64,000 nucleotides of DNA from Luidia sarsii (lineage: Eukaryota; Echinodermata; Asteroidea; Paxillosida; Luidiidae), in NCBI GenBank assembly GCA_949987565.1, contig OX465105.1:20384841-20448840 (forward strand), given 5' to 3'. The notes under the pieces were generated by a model, which saw nothing but the letters and a program-made list of their open reading frames with translations, was not told the DNA's origin and made no database searches. Position 1 is the stretch's first letter; each line of letters begins with the position of its first letter. Both the position numbers and the translations under genes were made by a program. This document shows, piece by piece, positions 26,101-37,845 of this stretch.

Positions 26101-26480
26101 AAAAGAGGACAGCAATACAAACGTGGCAAGCCAAATTCGTCTCCTCTCCTCAATGACTTGATGCAGGCGGGCCTTGGCGACCCCCTCCCAAAAAACAACA
26201 ACTGGTGAGTGAAGAGGGTGTGGCGTTGGTGGGTGGTTAACGGGTGGGCTCCCTACAATGGCCCTGCTATAATCTGCCCCTGCCAACATTCAAAGAGAAA
26301 AGAGAAGGGTCGAATCAAACGCTTCGGCGAGAAGTGGCAAGCACTGTCCCAAGGGTGTTCATCAATTCCATCAATTGCTATCCTACTCTGTATCGGTCAA
26401 TGTGCGAGGTGACCCTTTCTCACAACAGGCCAACTGTGGGTTTTCTTGGAGACCAACTTTAAAACGGTTGCCTGGATATC
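23166..26480. other. Intergenic or distal 3' region of gene A, no gene recognised
   Basis: Many A or T tracts and purine runs (24465-24535, 24860-24935, 25040-25150). The far end of the gene A transcript may lie here, but I found no convincing poly(A) signal pair. Open frames show no domain. Confidence 0.35.
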
Positions 26481-26485
26481 GTTTG

Positions 26486-26790
26486 AAACGAAGCGCTCTT
26501 CCATCCGATTTATCCAGCCCTTGGATGGTGGCCTCCAATTTAGTAAACTAGTCTTTAGCAAGGTTGGGGGCGCCAGTCAGATTCAATTCAACCATTCAAC
26601 TGTCCTAAATATCTCCATATCACACCAGGGATCACACCTGGAGATAGTTCACTAAAATGGGAGGCCACCATCTAAGGGTTGGATAGCTCAGATGGAGGAG
26701 CACTGGTACGTTAATCCAGAGGTCTCTGGTTCGAATCCCCTTACAGTCAAATGTTTTCTTTACCAATTTTTCAATTTGTTCCAAAGTTTC
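26486..26790. mobile_element. Fold-back element with two inverted tRNA-like modules
   Basis: The left arm (minus strand) contains the tRNA-like start with CTGGATAAATCGGATGGAAG; the right arm (plus strand, 26672-26750) has GGTTGGATAGCTCAGATGG and GGTTCGAATCC. The core between them holds GGCGCCAGTCAGATTCAATT and two GATCACACC-type blocks. The left arm is eroded. Confidence 0.7.
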
Positions 26791-26799
26791 CAGTCCGTT

Positions 26800-27110
26800 T
26801 GTCCTTGGTATCGTTTGAGTTAAAATGTGCAGGGTAAATTCATCCTGATCACACACACACACGCGAGATCAGGGCACAGGGGTTGAAAAATCCACTAGAC
26901 CATGGCCAGAGTCTGGTGATTTCAGTATCAAGTCTAGTGCAGAGTGTGACTGCAGCCACAGCAGTGGGGCAAGCTATCTGGAGCTTCACTCATGCGCAAT
27001 AATGCCAAGGCAAGTGATGCTCAAATATCACAGTTGATGACTGACTACAATTATTGTAAGCTTTACTTTCAGTGCTTAATTCATGACATTTCTTGAGAAA
27101 TTGCTTGCTC
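26800..27110. other. Unassigned sequence downstream of gene A
   Basis: Contains a short AC run and CCACTAGACCATGG-CCAGAGTC-TGG-ATTTCAG, which recurs in altered form at about 49248-49300, so an unnamed repeat is shared with gene B intron 4. Confidence 0.45.
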
Positions 27111-27111
27111 G

Positions 27112-27465
27112 GTTAAAGGCCCTATACAACATTGGTAAAGGTCAAAAGATTGCCACAGTTTGTGTGTTAAACCATTAAACATCCCAAAAAAGCAATCCTG
27201 CGAAGGTTTTAGCTCAAATGGTGATCTGAGAAAGTAGAAAAAGAAAAAAAAAGGCACGGTTTTTGCACCATTCTGTAGTGTAAGAAATAGTTAAACTATT
27301 CATCAATGTTTGAGTGAAGGTTTCTAGGGAAGTACAGCATCTCAGACCGTAGGATTTCAACATGAGGATTATATCATGACCATCTACAAACTGTGCAAAT
27401 TAGAAGGAAATCTGTGGACATCGATGTTTTCCGAACTTGCCAATGTTGTAGTGGGCCTTTAATGC
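27112..27465 (-). mobile_element. ACAACATTGGTAAAGGTC-ended repeat (CATCGATGTCCACAGATTTCC family), copy in gene A 3' region
   Basis: Left end GGCCCTATACAACATTGGTA; on the minus strand the body gives CATCGATG-CCACAGATTTCC, CACAGTTTGTAGATGGTCAT and the TACGGTCTGAGATGCTGTA block. Same family at 39640, 52545 and 56785. Confidence 0.75.
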
Positions 27466-27679
27466 ACATGCATGCAAAGTGCACGTGTAGAAAACTTAAA
27501 CGGTGAAAACTCATTTAGGACACATATATACCGGTAGTTAGACTGGCTCCGGTCCTTTTTTTGTTCAGCAACTTTTAAAGGATTGGTTAGTAGGCTGCGC
27601 AGAGGGGGTTACAACGAGAAGGTGTCTGCCACTTACATTTTCAGTTAGTCTCAATATCAGCCTGTGCAAGGGCACTAAA

Positions 27680-27726
27680 TTACATTTCCTGTTGCTGGTC
27701 CTCAATGTCATCTACCGGTATCTTCT
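27680..27726 (-). CDS. Gene A exon 6 (C-terminal tail and stop)
   Basis: 47 bp after acceptor TTTACAG, completing a split Glu codon and encoding [15 protein letters not shown] and TAA. The exon is only 188 bp from a TTAA-flanked MITE in intron 5. It aligns with exon 6 of gene C. Confidence 0.9.
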
Positions 27727-30700
27727 CTGTAAACGGAAACAGAAAAAAAGAAAAAAAAATTACCAGGAATCTACATGATGAAAGATCAATCAAAGAATTC
27801 TCCAAAACTCCAATGAAAACATTCTGATTGTCGGATGGATAAACATTTTGTCTCCAGCATTTTTTTTTTAATGCAAAATAGCCCCCAAAACACAGCTGAA
27901 AAGCCACTCACGGTTAACCACTTCGCGCCGGGACCTCCGAATCCGGAGGTCAATTGGATTGCCTTTGCAACGGGGCCCTCCGAATCCGGGCACCACTATT
28001 GTCCACATTCTAAACAAAGACTCTTTTCAGCTTAGAACAAAGCAATATGAATCAGTACAAAGACCCTTTTTGACGCACGTTGCCACATGAATTGCAAGAG
28101 TAGCAGCAGTAATTGTGCAATTGTGGGACTTTTACTGTGGAGGATCGAGGGATACCGCACTGCAGCTGAAAGCACGCTGGGGACATTGTCTTTGCATGCC
28201 ACACAGCCCAACGGTCGTCGGTCTGGCATTGGAATTCCCCCCACATTCTTTACCGTAATCTGTACGCTCGTTTGTGGCCGACCAACTCGAAGATTTGACT
28301 GCCTGGAGTGGAGGCTGGAGTCTGCGGTCAGGGATTGTCAGCAGCGTACACGCACCCACACACACACGTCCGTTACGGTCCATTGACGACGCACAAAGGG
28401 CCCTTTTAATTTTAACGGATAATCTCTTGACAAAGGCCACAACGACGTCCGAATTGTGCCAGGTTTTACTCTCTTGTACCCATAGTATACCCTTATTGAT
28501 TTATTTCACAGAAATATATTGTTCCGATTGTTTTAGGAAGATTTTAAAATGATGCATTGTTCAAAAACCCCCGTATGGCGGTCATCGGCGCTGAAAAACC
28601 CCCCGGCGCGAAGTGGTTAAGGGCTTGAGAAAGAAGGAGATAAAGAGTGACTCAGAGAGGCCGGAGATAGGAATTAACATTCCTTTTTAAAAAGAAAAGG
28701 GCAAGATCATAGGCAGGGGGAAACAAAGAACCAGGAAGGGAATTCCAGATGGAGGCAGAACGGATTAAGAAGCCGTTCAGTTCTACACCTTGGGACAGAT
28801 AGAGTGTGTGGGTGAGAGGAGGCAAACAGCCTGGTTGCTCCCTTAAATGTCCTGACTGGGGTGCCAGGTTGTTAATTGAATGGCCAATCCATTCAAAGAG
28901 CAGTTTGCAACATTTCAGATAGAACTCTACAATATGATTTGATCCTTTGACGCAGCTTTTAATGCTTTTACTGACAATAATCCTACATAAAGCTTAGTTT
29001 GGGGGATTTATTTTCATGAAGACCAAACCTGTGGCTAGTAAACCACTGACTGACTACTCTGGTTGACCACTGTTGACCAGCTTTAGTGGGAGGGGGGGGA
29101 ATCGGCAGTTGGCACCCAGACAGCTTCAAGCTATCTACTGAGGTGCATACGGTACTCTTATATCCATGGAGAAGAAATGATACCTTCTAAATGAGCTGAA
29201 GTGAAGGATTGATCCTACCATTAGGGAAACACACAGAACAACGTAGAATTTGGCAAATCTGACCAATACGCAAATTATAATGTAACACCGTACCATAGGT
29301 CTAAACAACTTGTACATATATGTGTATTTGGTGTCAAAATGTGCAGGAAGGACTGAAGGAATAAAGTCAGGAAGCCATATGCATAGCTGCCAACTTTTCG
29401 TGAAGGAAATTACTTTAGGAATACGTTCTGTGCTGATTTGTGAAAATGTGAATCATAGGGTCAGTGACAACTAGGAAGGGTTATCCATCGGGGCTCAAAT
29501 TTCATGAGCCGCTTAAGCCTGGAAATCTGCTCAGCAGTAAAAGTCTTGACTTCCACTCTTCTTTACTGAGCCTGAAATAAAAGTGAGATTTGGGTTGGCA
29601 GGGTGATCCTATGAGTCATGACTATTTGTGCTTAAGCCCCTACACAACATTGGTAAGATCGAAAAACATCAATGTTCACAGATTTACATGAAACTTTATA
29701 TAGAGTTTGAAGATGGGTTTGGTAGAAACCTCGCACTGAAATATTTCTGCTTAAAATGCTGTATTTTTGGAGAAATCATTTACATCTCACACTTAGATCT
29801 AAACGATTTTTCGGAAACAATTGGTTGAACGCTGCATTTTCGCGAAACAAATGAAAACGGTTTTCGTTTTTTTCTCAAGACTCCGTTGGCGGATTGAGGT
29901 GAAATTTTCACAGGTGTACTATTTCATGCATAATATGTTGGATCAGACAACGTATGGATGCTATTCTTTGAGCTCGACCAATGTTGTGTTATCCCTATGA
30001 GACATATTTGGGCGCTTAAGCAGCTCTATGAAATTGGCCTCAGAAGTTGAGTCGGGAGTGATAGGTGGAAGGGAAATTGTGTCTCACCTTCCGGTTCCGA
30101 ATCCGACGTCCACAGGGTCAGGTTGTCGCGGATCAACTGCAGGATGAGGGTGGAGTCCTTGTAGGAGTCCTCCTTCAGGCTGTCCAGCTCACTCAGGGCC
30201 AAGTCAAAAGCGTCCTTGGCCACTTTGCAGGCCAGATCCTATTGGGAGACCGAAGGGAAAAAAGGAGGAAAGATCGTTGGGGCTTGGGGGGTTCAAACCA
30301 ACCTATACATGACTGCATCTAGAGCCAATCTCAGTGCTTCCCTCGTTCACCCTGGGCTTGGACAGTTTTAGAAAAATAAAAAAACTGAAAAACTGCCCAA
30401 GCCTACTTCACCCTCATTTTTCGTTTCCAATGAAGGTTCCTTTATCAAACAAAATGTTGTGTACGTATTTCTAATCAGATAAGTGAAGACTTTTTTCTGG
30501 TTTAAAATTCAAATAAAACCCTTTTTCCTAGTTTAAAATTCAAATGAAACTTTTTTGTTTCTTTTTAACAAAAGCCTGTTATAGCACGACATTTCCATAT
30601 GTAGGAAAGCTTAATGGAGTCAAGCTTATGGAAAGAGCTTTCCAGCTATATAGGAGTGAACAAGAGAGGGCGCACGCAAACTGAAGCTGCCACCATAGAA

Positions 30701-33700
30701 AAACCTTCGACATGAGTCGGCCACGGTTAAGGAAGCAGTAAGCCATGTAGTGTCGACTCAAGTTGCCACCAGTAACGAAAAGGGTAAGGCATGTGGGGAG
30801 GTAAAGGAGGGGGCACTGGGGTCTAGTACTCATCAGATATTTAGGCAAGTGGTGGCTGACATTTACAGCGTGTAATTACATTATCACTGACACAAATCAT
30901 ACAAGGGCCTTCTCCAAAAGTAAGTTCCATGATTTTTTGTTCACGGTAAGAAGTTTTTAAGTCTCAAGGACAAAAAAATTGCCCTCATAAGATCGTGACA
31001 TCATCTCATGAATATGAGCTGGCTAGAAAGCAGAAATGCCTTGGAGAAAAGGTCCTGTCTGGGGAATCAAAACATCGGGCCCTTTTTCTTTTTTTCTGTG
31101 ACGTCAATTGGAAATGATGAATGCTTGGCACTTTCTCCCGCTTTATTTTTGAACAAAAGCCCTCCAGAAATCAGATAAAAATCCTGGAGGCCAATCAATG
31201 GTCCTCAACATCTCACCAGAGAAGTTATAAAAAGTGATGGTAAAATAAAAGATTAAAATGAATTGTTGCTTTTCATGTAAGGAGAAATTTATTTTTGAAG
31301 GCCAGAGCAGGGGTCTGTACCAACGACATGGTCAGGAAGACTGTTCCAAATTCTGAACAGGCGGGGCGGATAAAACTTCTATCGAGAGAGTGAGTCCTTG
31401 CAGCAGGGATTGTCCGGGATTCCACCCCACCAGGCCACCGCCCACCCGTCCCCTCGGATCTCACCTGCTTGCCCATGATCTCGTAGTAGAAGACGGAGAA
31501 GTTGAGGGCCAGGCCCAGGCGGATGGGGTGTGTGGCGGTCAGATCCTTGGCAAGAGTGACAGCATTCTCGTAGGCTTCCAGGGCATTGTCTGTTGGGTCC
31601 TTCTTGGTGTCGTCACAGCTGACCTCCGCCAGGTAGCGATAGTAGTCCCCTTTCCTGCACAGACAAGAACCACCGACCAATGGTCCCAGAGTGAGTCAAC
31701 CCAGTTTTGCATCTGAAATCAATCCTGAGGCCTAACAAGTTCCAGTCTACGTTGTTGTGTGCACAAGACTAGAAATCAGGGCCCAATTTCGTGGCTACTG
31801 CTTACCGTAAGCGTAGAATCGACGCTAATGAAAGCAAAAATTCCGCGCTTAGCGTATTTCACGGCTAATATTAATTCTCACTTCCTAGGCTATTTAAGCG
31901 CAAAATTAATCACTACGCGCATGCGTGGATTGCTTCCCTGACTTGAATGACGCAAAATCAGAACGCATCTACGGTTGGAGAGATGTGTGGGGAATTCTCG
32001 CCCGCACAGCTGAGCCCTCTTGAGACAATTGATATTTATCTACCAGTACATGTAGAAACATGCACGGACACATGCACGGACATGTTTCTGTTGAAACCTT
32101 TATAAAGAGGCCACCTCTCCATAGTGGCCAAATTCTCTGGTCCCAGGGGTGGCCGCTATATGCGGGCTTTACTGTACTTACATTACTAGGCCGGGGGGGT
32201 CAAGAATGGTTCTCCTCTGGTAAACAAACATTCACACTCCAATACAAGGAGGGGGTTGACTGGGAGGGGAGAAAAAGGCAAAAGAAATCAGCGCCAATCC
32301 TTACATCTTGCTGTAGAAGACCTTGGACTCAGAGTTTTTGGTTTCCTTGCTCTCATCGCCGGAGGGAATCAGATAATTGTCCAAGATCTTCAGGACGTCC
32401 CCGCACGAATCAGACAACTCCTTCTCAATCTGGATCACCGATGGAGGGCGGGTGGACGTAAAAAAAAGAAAAACAAAGTCTGAGGAAGAAAGTAATTCTC
32501 AGATCCTCTGAAGGAGAAGTATAGGCAGCAACTTGACTCCTTTACAGAGAAAATCGTTCATGGGGCTGGGCAAAGACTATTTGCCATTTGCATTATACAT
32601 TTGACAACAAGCTGTACGTGTTCACTAGACGTGGAAAGTCAATTTAAGGCAATTTAAGGCACCGTCTGGCTTAGAGGGATAACACAACATTGGTCAGGGT
32701 CAAAGAATAGCGTCCATATGTTGTCTGATCCAACATATGCATGAAATAGCACACCTGTGAAATAGCACACAGTCTCGAGAAAAAATTAATTGTGAAAACC
32801 GCTTCACTACTGGTGGTTCAAGCATTTGTTCAAGAATGTTGTTGTTGTGAAACCAGGGTGCCGTCCAGCCTTTTCACATGTCATTTGTTTGGGTTTTTAT
32901 TCCTGGGGGATGGTTTTCCCAGGTTTGGCTGAACACGCTCAGCCCGACATGTCAGTTACCTGACACGGCACAGTACAACGCAAACTTCATCATGGAAGTC
33001 TTGCCTTGGACTCCACTTGGATATCCCTGGCAATTTAAGTTAGGACAGAATTAAACAGGACGGTGAAGTGCGCTCATTTTCATGCTAGACAGAAACAGCA
33101 GAAATAGACTGAGCTTCACCAAACTTATTTTGCCAGCTAACTGACACTGTACAAGGTCTTTCTGTTGGAGGTCTTGCCCGCAGTCAGAGCACAAAGGTAT
33201 GTTCAACTAGCTTCCCCATGTACACCCAGGTTACCCACAAGTGACCCTGCTTTCACACTGAGTAAGCTAGGCTTACGTCAGAGGGACGTCAGTGCCGACC
33301 AGGGCTGACCATGTAGACCCAGGGAAGCCAGTTTAACGCAAACACACTGGTCCTGCTCAGACTGCGATAACTGAGCACACAGACTACTGTGGGCCAGTGG
33401 GGCTGCCTGCCAGCCAGCCAGCCAGCCAGCCGGCCAGCCAGCCAGCCTGCCAGCCAGCCAGCCTGCCAGCCGACCGTCCCAGCGCAGTTACCTGCAAGCG
33501 GTAGGTCTTGGCCAGCATCTTCTTTTCGCTGTCGTTCTCATTCTTTTCCTCCATGGAGCTGACGATCCGCCAGGAGGCCCGCCGGGCACCGATGACGTTC
33601 TTGTAGGCCACAGAGAGGAGGTTGCGCTCCTCGGAGCTCAAGCCCTCGCCCATGGTCACAATCTTCTTCATGGCATCAATCATGTCTGCATACAACATCC

Positions 33701-35051
33701 AAACACCGTGAAATGTATAACTCAAGACGGCAGGAACTACATGTAAACGGAAGGGCTAGGCAAATGCTACTAATGCCTGGGATAACTGAAAATAACCATT
33801 GTGGCTACCAGTTACATGTATTGGGATCACCTTCAAGGCCAAACCTGTTCACTTTTTTTTCCAGCTGTCTATGCAAACAAAATATAATAATCATATACTT
33901 TGTTAGAGTCATACCTGGCACTGGGGCAGGGAAACAGCTGTGAATGTATAAACTCGGTTCACAAACCATAACATGAGCCAGTCTTGAAAAGTCTATGAAA
34001 ACTTGTTAAACTCTTACTGATCAGGATTGTGCGTTATTTCAGAGACGGTACTTCTAAACTCTGCTCATTGTTGAACAAGTCGTAAAGCATTTTGCTTTTT
34101 CTTTACGGTAGGTTTACTTAAACGCAGTGGCTGTTGTTACGGCAGTCGTCCGTGTGGTTCCCTGACTTAACAGTATTTGTCAGGATGTTTAGCTCTTGGA
34201 ACCAGACTATCAGCTAATAGACTGGTTCAACCAGCCTGCAATGCTGACGAAATACAATCAAGTCAGGAAACCACACGGACGACTGCCGTAACAACAGCCA
34301 CTGCGTTAGTTAAAAAGTTTAGTGAAAAACATGCAAACATCGGGCAATCTGCTACAAAAATTGATGTGAGAAGGCTGCAGACCAAGTTGACTAGGCGATC
34401 ATCTCACTGATATCAACTTGTCCCTAGATTTTTCATCCCAAAATGTCATCATTGGCCTAAGTACAAGAAGAATATTAATTATTAATTATAACAGACTAGT
34501 ATTAATTATTTATTAATATAACATTGCAGACAAGAAGCACAGTGAAACGCATCCTACATAAAGGGCACATGCCTATTACTTTGCCTTGCCCAGACTTTCT
34601 CTCTCTCTAAAAAAAAGGGAAAATAACATTTGAATTTGAAGTTGGTGGTTCAGCCCACTTTTCTCATGACTCCAGTCCAAAGTCAAATTCATTTAGCGAC
34701 ATAATAAAACAAAAGAATACTCTTTACAACATTCAAGTGTCATTTCATTTAAAACACACATTGAGGACGTAAAATACAAGGATGTCTTTCAATTCAATTA
34801 TATAAATATGCCTTTTTGCCAACAAATGTAAAGTGGAAGTGTCGGAATTGGGGGTCGAAGCATAGCTTGCATGTATTACGAGAAATGAAAGTGGGAAGAC
34901 TTGCTGAAGATTAGTAATAGTAGTTTAGTAGAGCAAAAAAAAATAGGATTTACACGTCAATGTTCGACACTTTCTCCTTACCATCATATCTCTCTGCTTG
35001 CTCCGCTAGCCGGGCCATATAGGTAAGGTCGTCCCGACTTTGGTCACCCAT
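27680..35051 (-). CDS. 14-3-3 protein, gene A (complete, six exons)
   Basis: The product is a 14-3-3 adaptor, an all-helical cytosolic dimer that binds phosphoserine/threonine motifs in client proteins. Six exons join in frame: 35051-34982, 33685-33492, 32429-32305, 31654-31465, 30238-30088 and 27726-27680, giving 777 bp and 258 residues, close to the usual 245-260. Visible signatures are [11 protein letters not shown] in helix 1-2, [49 protein letters not shown] and [21 protein letters not shown]. The phosphate-binding residues equivalent to human zeta K49, R56, R127, Y128 and N173 are all present (here K52, R59, R136, Y137, N181). The tail ends in [10 protein letters not shown], acidic as in the epsilon class. 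The start is the first ATG in a good context (ATGG) and follows no upstream in-frame alternative. Intron phases are 1, 0, 2, 0, 1. I am sure of the family; the subclass is uncertain. Confidence 0.97.
27914..28620. mobile_element. TTAA-flanked piggyBac-like MITE, copy 1
   Basis: TTAA then CCACTTCGCGCCGGG at the left, CCCGGCGCGAAGTGG then TTAA at the right: a perfect 15-bp inverted repeat with the TTAA duplication typical of piggyBac. About 700 bp, no transposase. It lies in intron 5 of gene A. Copy 2 is at 50850-51533. Confidence 0.9.
29635..29998 (+). mobile_element. ACAACATTGGT-ended repeat, longest copy, gene A intron 5
   Basis: AAGCCCCTACACAACATTGG at the left and GACCAATGTTGTGTTATCCC at the right form inverted ends. 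Internal blocks TTTGAAGATGG, GATCTAAACGATTTTTCGGA and TTTTCACAGGTGTACTATTT are shared with copies at 6465, 16864 and 32683. Confidence 0.85.
30088..30238 (-). CDS. Gene A exon 5
   Basis: 151 bp, acceptor CCCAATAG, donor AAG|GTGAG. It encodes [20 protein letters not shown], then [19 protein letters not shown], then SDSEPE: the last two helices and the start of the acidic tail. Confidence 0.97.
31465..31654 (-). CDS. Gene A exon 4
   Basis: 190 bp, acceptor TGTGCAG, donor CAG|GTGAGA. It encodes [11 protein letters not shown] through [20 protein letters not shown], the core of the phosphopeptide groove (Arg-Tyr pair and the Asn of LALN). Confidence 0.97.
32105..32178 (+). mobile_element. Half of a mariner/pogo-like MITE end
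   Basis: TAAAGAGGCCACCTCTCCAT, AGTGGCCAAATTCTCTGGTC and GGTGGCCGCTATA-GCGGGCTTTACTGTA resemble the ends of short Tc1/mariner-type repeats. No matching inverted partner seen. Confidence 0.45.
32305..32429 (-). CDS. Gene A exon 3
   Basis: 125 bp, acceptor CCAG, donor AT|GTAAGG. It encodes [20 protein letters not shown] and ends KVFYSKM, with the Met codon split by a phase 2 intron. The loop before the KVFY motif is a few residues longer than in human zeta. Confidence 0.95.
32683..32805 (-). mobile_element. ACAACATTGGT-ended repeat, truncated, gene A intron 2
   Basis: GGGATAACACAACATTGGTC, then CATATGTTGTCTGATCCAAC and GCATGAAATAGCACACCTGT on the plus strand, the reverse of the right end of the 29635 copy. 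Confidence 0.8.
33405..33475. repeat. CCAG tetranucleotide run
   Basis: About 18 GCCAGCCA-type units with CCTG interruptions, starting 17 bp from the exon 2 donor of gene A. Confidence 0.9.
33492..33685 (-). CDS. Gene A exon 2
   Basis: 194 bp from acceptor TGCAG to donor CAG|GTAACT. It completes the split Asp codon and encodes residues 24-88, including the [16 protein letters not shown] block with the first basic phosphate-binding residues. A run of CCAG repeats (33405-33475) lies right after the donor. Confidence 0.96.
34123..34305. mobile_element. 183-bp palindromic MITE (CGCAGTGGCTGTTG ends), copy 1
   Basis: Arms of about 46 bp begin CGCAGTGGCTGTTGTTACGG at both ends. TTACTTAAA precedes and TTAGTTAAA follows, a 9-bp duplication with one mismatch, again Mutator-like. 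It is in intron 1 of gene A; copy 2 is at 42352. Confidence 0.85.
34982..35051 (-). CDS. Gene A exon 1 (coding part)
   Basis: ATG at 35051-35049 opens [23 protein letters not shown], 23 codons plus one base. The donor is G|GTAAGG. Only the coding part is delimited; the transcription start was not identified. Confidence 0.95.
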
Positions 35052-35325
35052 GATTTCGAGCTAGAAGACGATACGACGCCTGGGAATTTCAAGACTAAAA
35101 TGCAGTCACTGCTGTGGAAATTGGACCGATCTGTCTCATCAGCTAGCTTGGTGCGCGGCTATTTTGCGGTAGTTGTCAGGATTAGACTGGTTCTCGGTAC
35201 CCCGGCTGGTTTTTAAGGCCCGGTCGCCAAGTGCAGCCAGGCGCCCTCCGCGCAGGGAACCAGCGGTGACGCAATTCAACCTCGTACCCCGACGAGCGAG
35301 CGCAAGAGTACGGGCAGGCCCGGCG

Positions 35326-35615
35326 TATTTTTTTCCCCAGGATGAAAAAAGGCCATTATTAACATAAACGCGCGCTATTGGTTACATTTTATCCAGACAT
35401 GGTGAAGTATTCATGATAATTGTGCGCACACCCATACACACACCCATACTATACACAGGTCTATACAATGTACACCATAAATGTACTCAAATCAAGATTT
35501 GGGTGGGTAAGTGGAATGATTTCATGAATAGTTCACCACGGGTTGACAAAATGCAACCAATAGCGCGCCTTTATGCTAATAATGTCCTTTCTTGTCCTGG
35601 GAAAAAAAAGTATGC
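35326..35615. repeat. Large imperfect inverted repeat upstream of gene A
   Basis: A 95-bp arm with ACGCGCGCTATTGGTTACAT and CATGGTGAAGTATTCATGA (35326-35424) pairs with AATGCAACCAATAGCGCGCC and the region 35518-35615. The spacer is under 100 bp. Likely a MITE; it sits 275-565 bp upstream of the gene A ATG. Confidence 0.75.
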
Positions 35616-35915
35616 GGCTTGCCGATGGTGCTGCGCGCGAGCGCACCCGGAAGAAACGACAGTCGTCGCCCGAGTCCCTGGTGCCGACGCGGGATGGCGA
35701 CTCTGTATAGTATCCATCGGCCAACCGGATGTTGAAGAAAGGTCCTGCGCGCTGAGAATGCTGGGAATGTTGAACGGTCGTGATGGACCGCCCAGCGTGA
35801 GCCCCATCCCAGCACAATGCGTGTGAGCTACACGGGTGCAACCATGCGTAAAAAGCCGGTGAACTATTTTGGCGCGCTTAATTACAGGGGTTGTGACGCT
35901 CGCTTCTGAAAGAGA

Positions 35916-36056
35916 GGGGGAGGGGGAGGGGGAGGGGGAGGGGGAGGGGGAGGGGGAGGGGGAGGGGGAGGGGGAGGGGGAGGGGGAGGGGGAGGGGGAG
36001 GGGGAGGGGGAGGGGGAGGGGGAGGGGGAGGGGGAGGGGGAGGGGGAGGGGGAGGG
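35916..36056. repeat. Perfect GGGGGA hexamer array
   Basis: About 23 uninterrupted GGGGGA units. The long Gly-Glu and Pro-Leu frames are artefacts. The G-rich strand is the plus strand, the non-template strand relative to the 14-3-3 genes being minus. Confidence 0.98.
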
Positions 36057-36059
36057 TCA

Positions 36060-36540
36060 TGCCCCTTTCTTTTCAGCACGTTGAAGAGCGTCCAGCAGGC
36101 CTAGTCCTCGAAACAGGCAAATCTTGTTTGGTTGTATCTATAGTGTTGAATTGTTTGGCAGGTTTTTCAACAACTTGCACGACCTTTCTCAAAGGTTTGG
36201 AGAAAGGCCAGGCCGTACTATTTAATATCATAGAGCATGCTAGTAAATATATAGGACATATGACGTAAATGTTTGGTCAATCGTTTTGTGTGTCAATAAT
36301 GTCCAATCCCTCTATTTTCTATCTATTCAGCAGCACACTGGTTTTCCGAAATCGAGGGAAATGAATACGCCTATTTAGACGGAAACGCTAGGTCTATCTA
36401 CCGTTTGTTTTCAGACAGCCGAACTGACAATATCCTACGTTTCTACTGTAATGTGATGTTGCAAACGGCTCACTAAAGTTGAATTAAATGACCAATGACC
36501 ACAGGGCCTATAGTACGGTAGTCGTTTAGCATCAATGCAG
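36060..36540. other. Unassigned intergenic sequence
   Basis: GACCTTTCTCAAAGGTTTGGAGAAAGG at 36180 recalls the hairpin-family core only weakly. Confidence 0.3.
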
Positions 36541-36559
36541 TACTTCAGTATTTTCTTGC

Positions 36560-36860
36560 AAAAAATCCCACTTTTTACAAAAGAAAGTTAGACATTATAA
36601 TTTGCTAATCCCTTCAGATATTGGTGGCCTTTCCTTTTTTTTTTTACTAAAAACCATAACATTTAGTTTCCGCATTCACAACCTTTCGGCTACGATTTTC
36701 CCCATTCATATTACGCGCGATTGCTACTGACATCCGGGCACTTCGAACTGAAGTTGACCTCTTTGGTAATGGCGGATGCGCGTCCATGTCGGCACACGTT
36801 CGTACCGCACGTTGATAGGGGATCGGAGTGCGCACTCTAGTTTATTTATAGAGCTCTATG
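36560..36860. mobile_element. hAT-like MITE (TAGAGCTCTATAAATAAA ends), copy 1, left-truncated
   Basis: Right end GAGTGCGCACTCTAGTTTAT then TTATAGAGCTCTATG; body shares CATCCGGGCACTTCGA, GGTAATGGCGGATGCGCGTC and CATGTCGGCACA with copies 2 and 3. The left terminal repeat is absent. Confidence 0.8.
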
Positions 36861-36864
36861 GGCG

Positions 36865-37845
36865 CAACACAATACAATGATCCGAACAGGAATATGTGCG
36901 GGGTGGCGAAGTTGAACTTTTAAAATAGGTCCCATGGTCGAAATCGCACTAGTCTGTATACGGTCGGGCCGATCATTTCCGCCTAGATTTTTTTTACGAA
37001 ATAGGCTACCTCGATCGAGTTTTGGTGTCAGTCTTTTTTTATCCAGTCCGCTTCGTAACCAAGTCACTTCAAATGTCACCAGCGGTCACTACGAATCCCG
37101 GTATCATGACAAAAAATTAGTGTCCGCTGCCAAACTAGTGTCCGAGCACGGCCTATAGGCGTACACATGGTGCACTGCCCTCATGATTACAGTCCTTGTA
37201 TACGCATACGTATAATATAAAGCGAAGATGCGAGCTGTCGTAACTTAAGGTATACAAAGTTAATAATAATGTTGACGAGGGTATACGAGTTGGCGGAGGC
37301 ACGAGTTGACGGACTCGAAACCCGCATTTCTGGTACTTTCAGAATAGTAGGTGTAGGCCCGTAACTCCCTCCGATATATAAACTGATCAACATCATCCAA
37401 GTGTGACCAGTCGATCCAGTTAGGTCACCTGGTACATGGTCCCTTCAGAGTTCACATCTTTCACTTTCGTACATGCGTTACGTGTCCATGATCAGCCGCG
37501 CAGAACGCCCTCTTTCGGTTCAGTCTAGAACGGCATTCTTTTGTTTTGTATTGCGCGATTTAACACGATGGTTGTCGCTATTAGCCATAATGTTTTACGG
37601 ACCTTTGATGAAACACTTTGACAGGTCGTGCTATAGAAGAAGAGTAGGGCATTCAATAGGACGCACGCTACGCGATAAGGCAAGCTATGTGAAGTCAACG
37701 ACGCATCTATAGGCAATCAGATCCTAATGTGCTACCGGTAATTAGCGGACACTATTTGTTAACGAACACTTTTTGGCATGACACCGGGTTAACTGTAATG
37801 ACGCTCTGAAATAAATGAATTTGAACAATTTTGAACAAATTGCAA
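36865..37845. other. Unassigned intergenic sequence
   Basis: No recognised gene or repeat. Confidence 0.3.

Noticed and set aside
35869..36084. Gly-Glu and Pro-Leu repeat proteins
   Set aside because: Direct translation of the perfect GGGGGA array in several frames.
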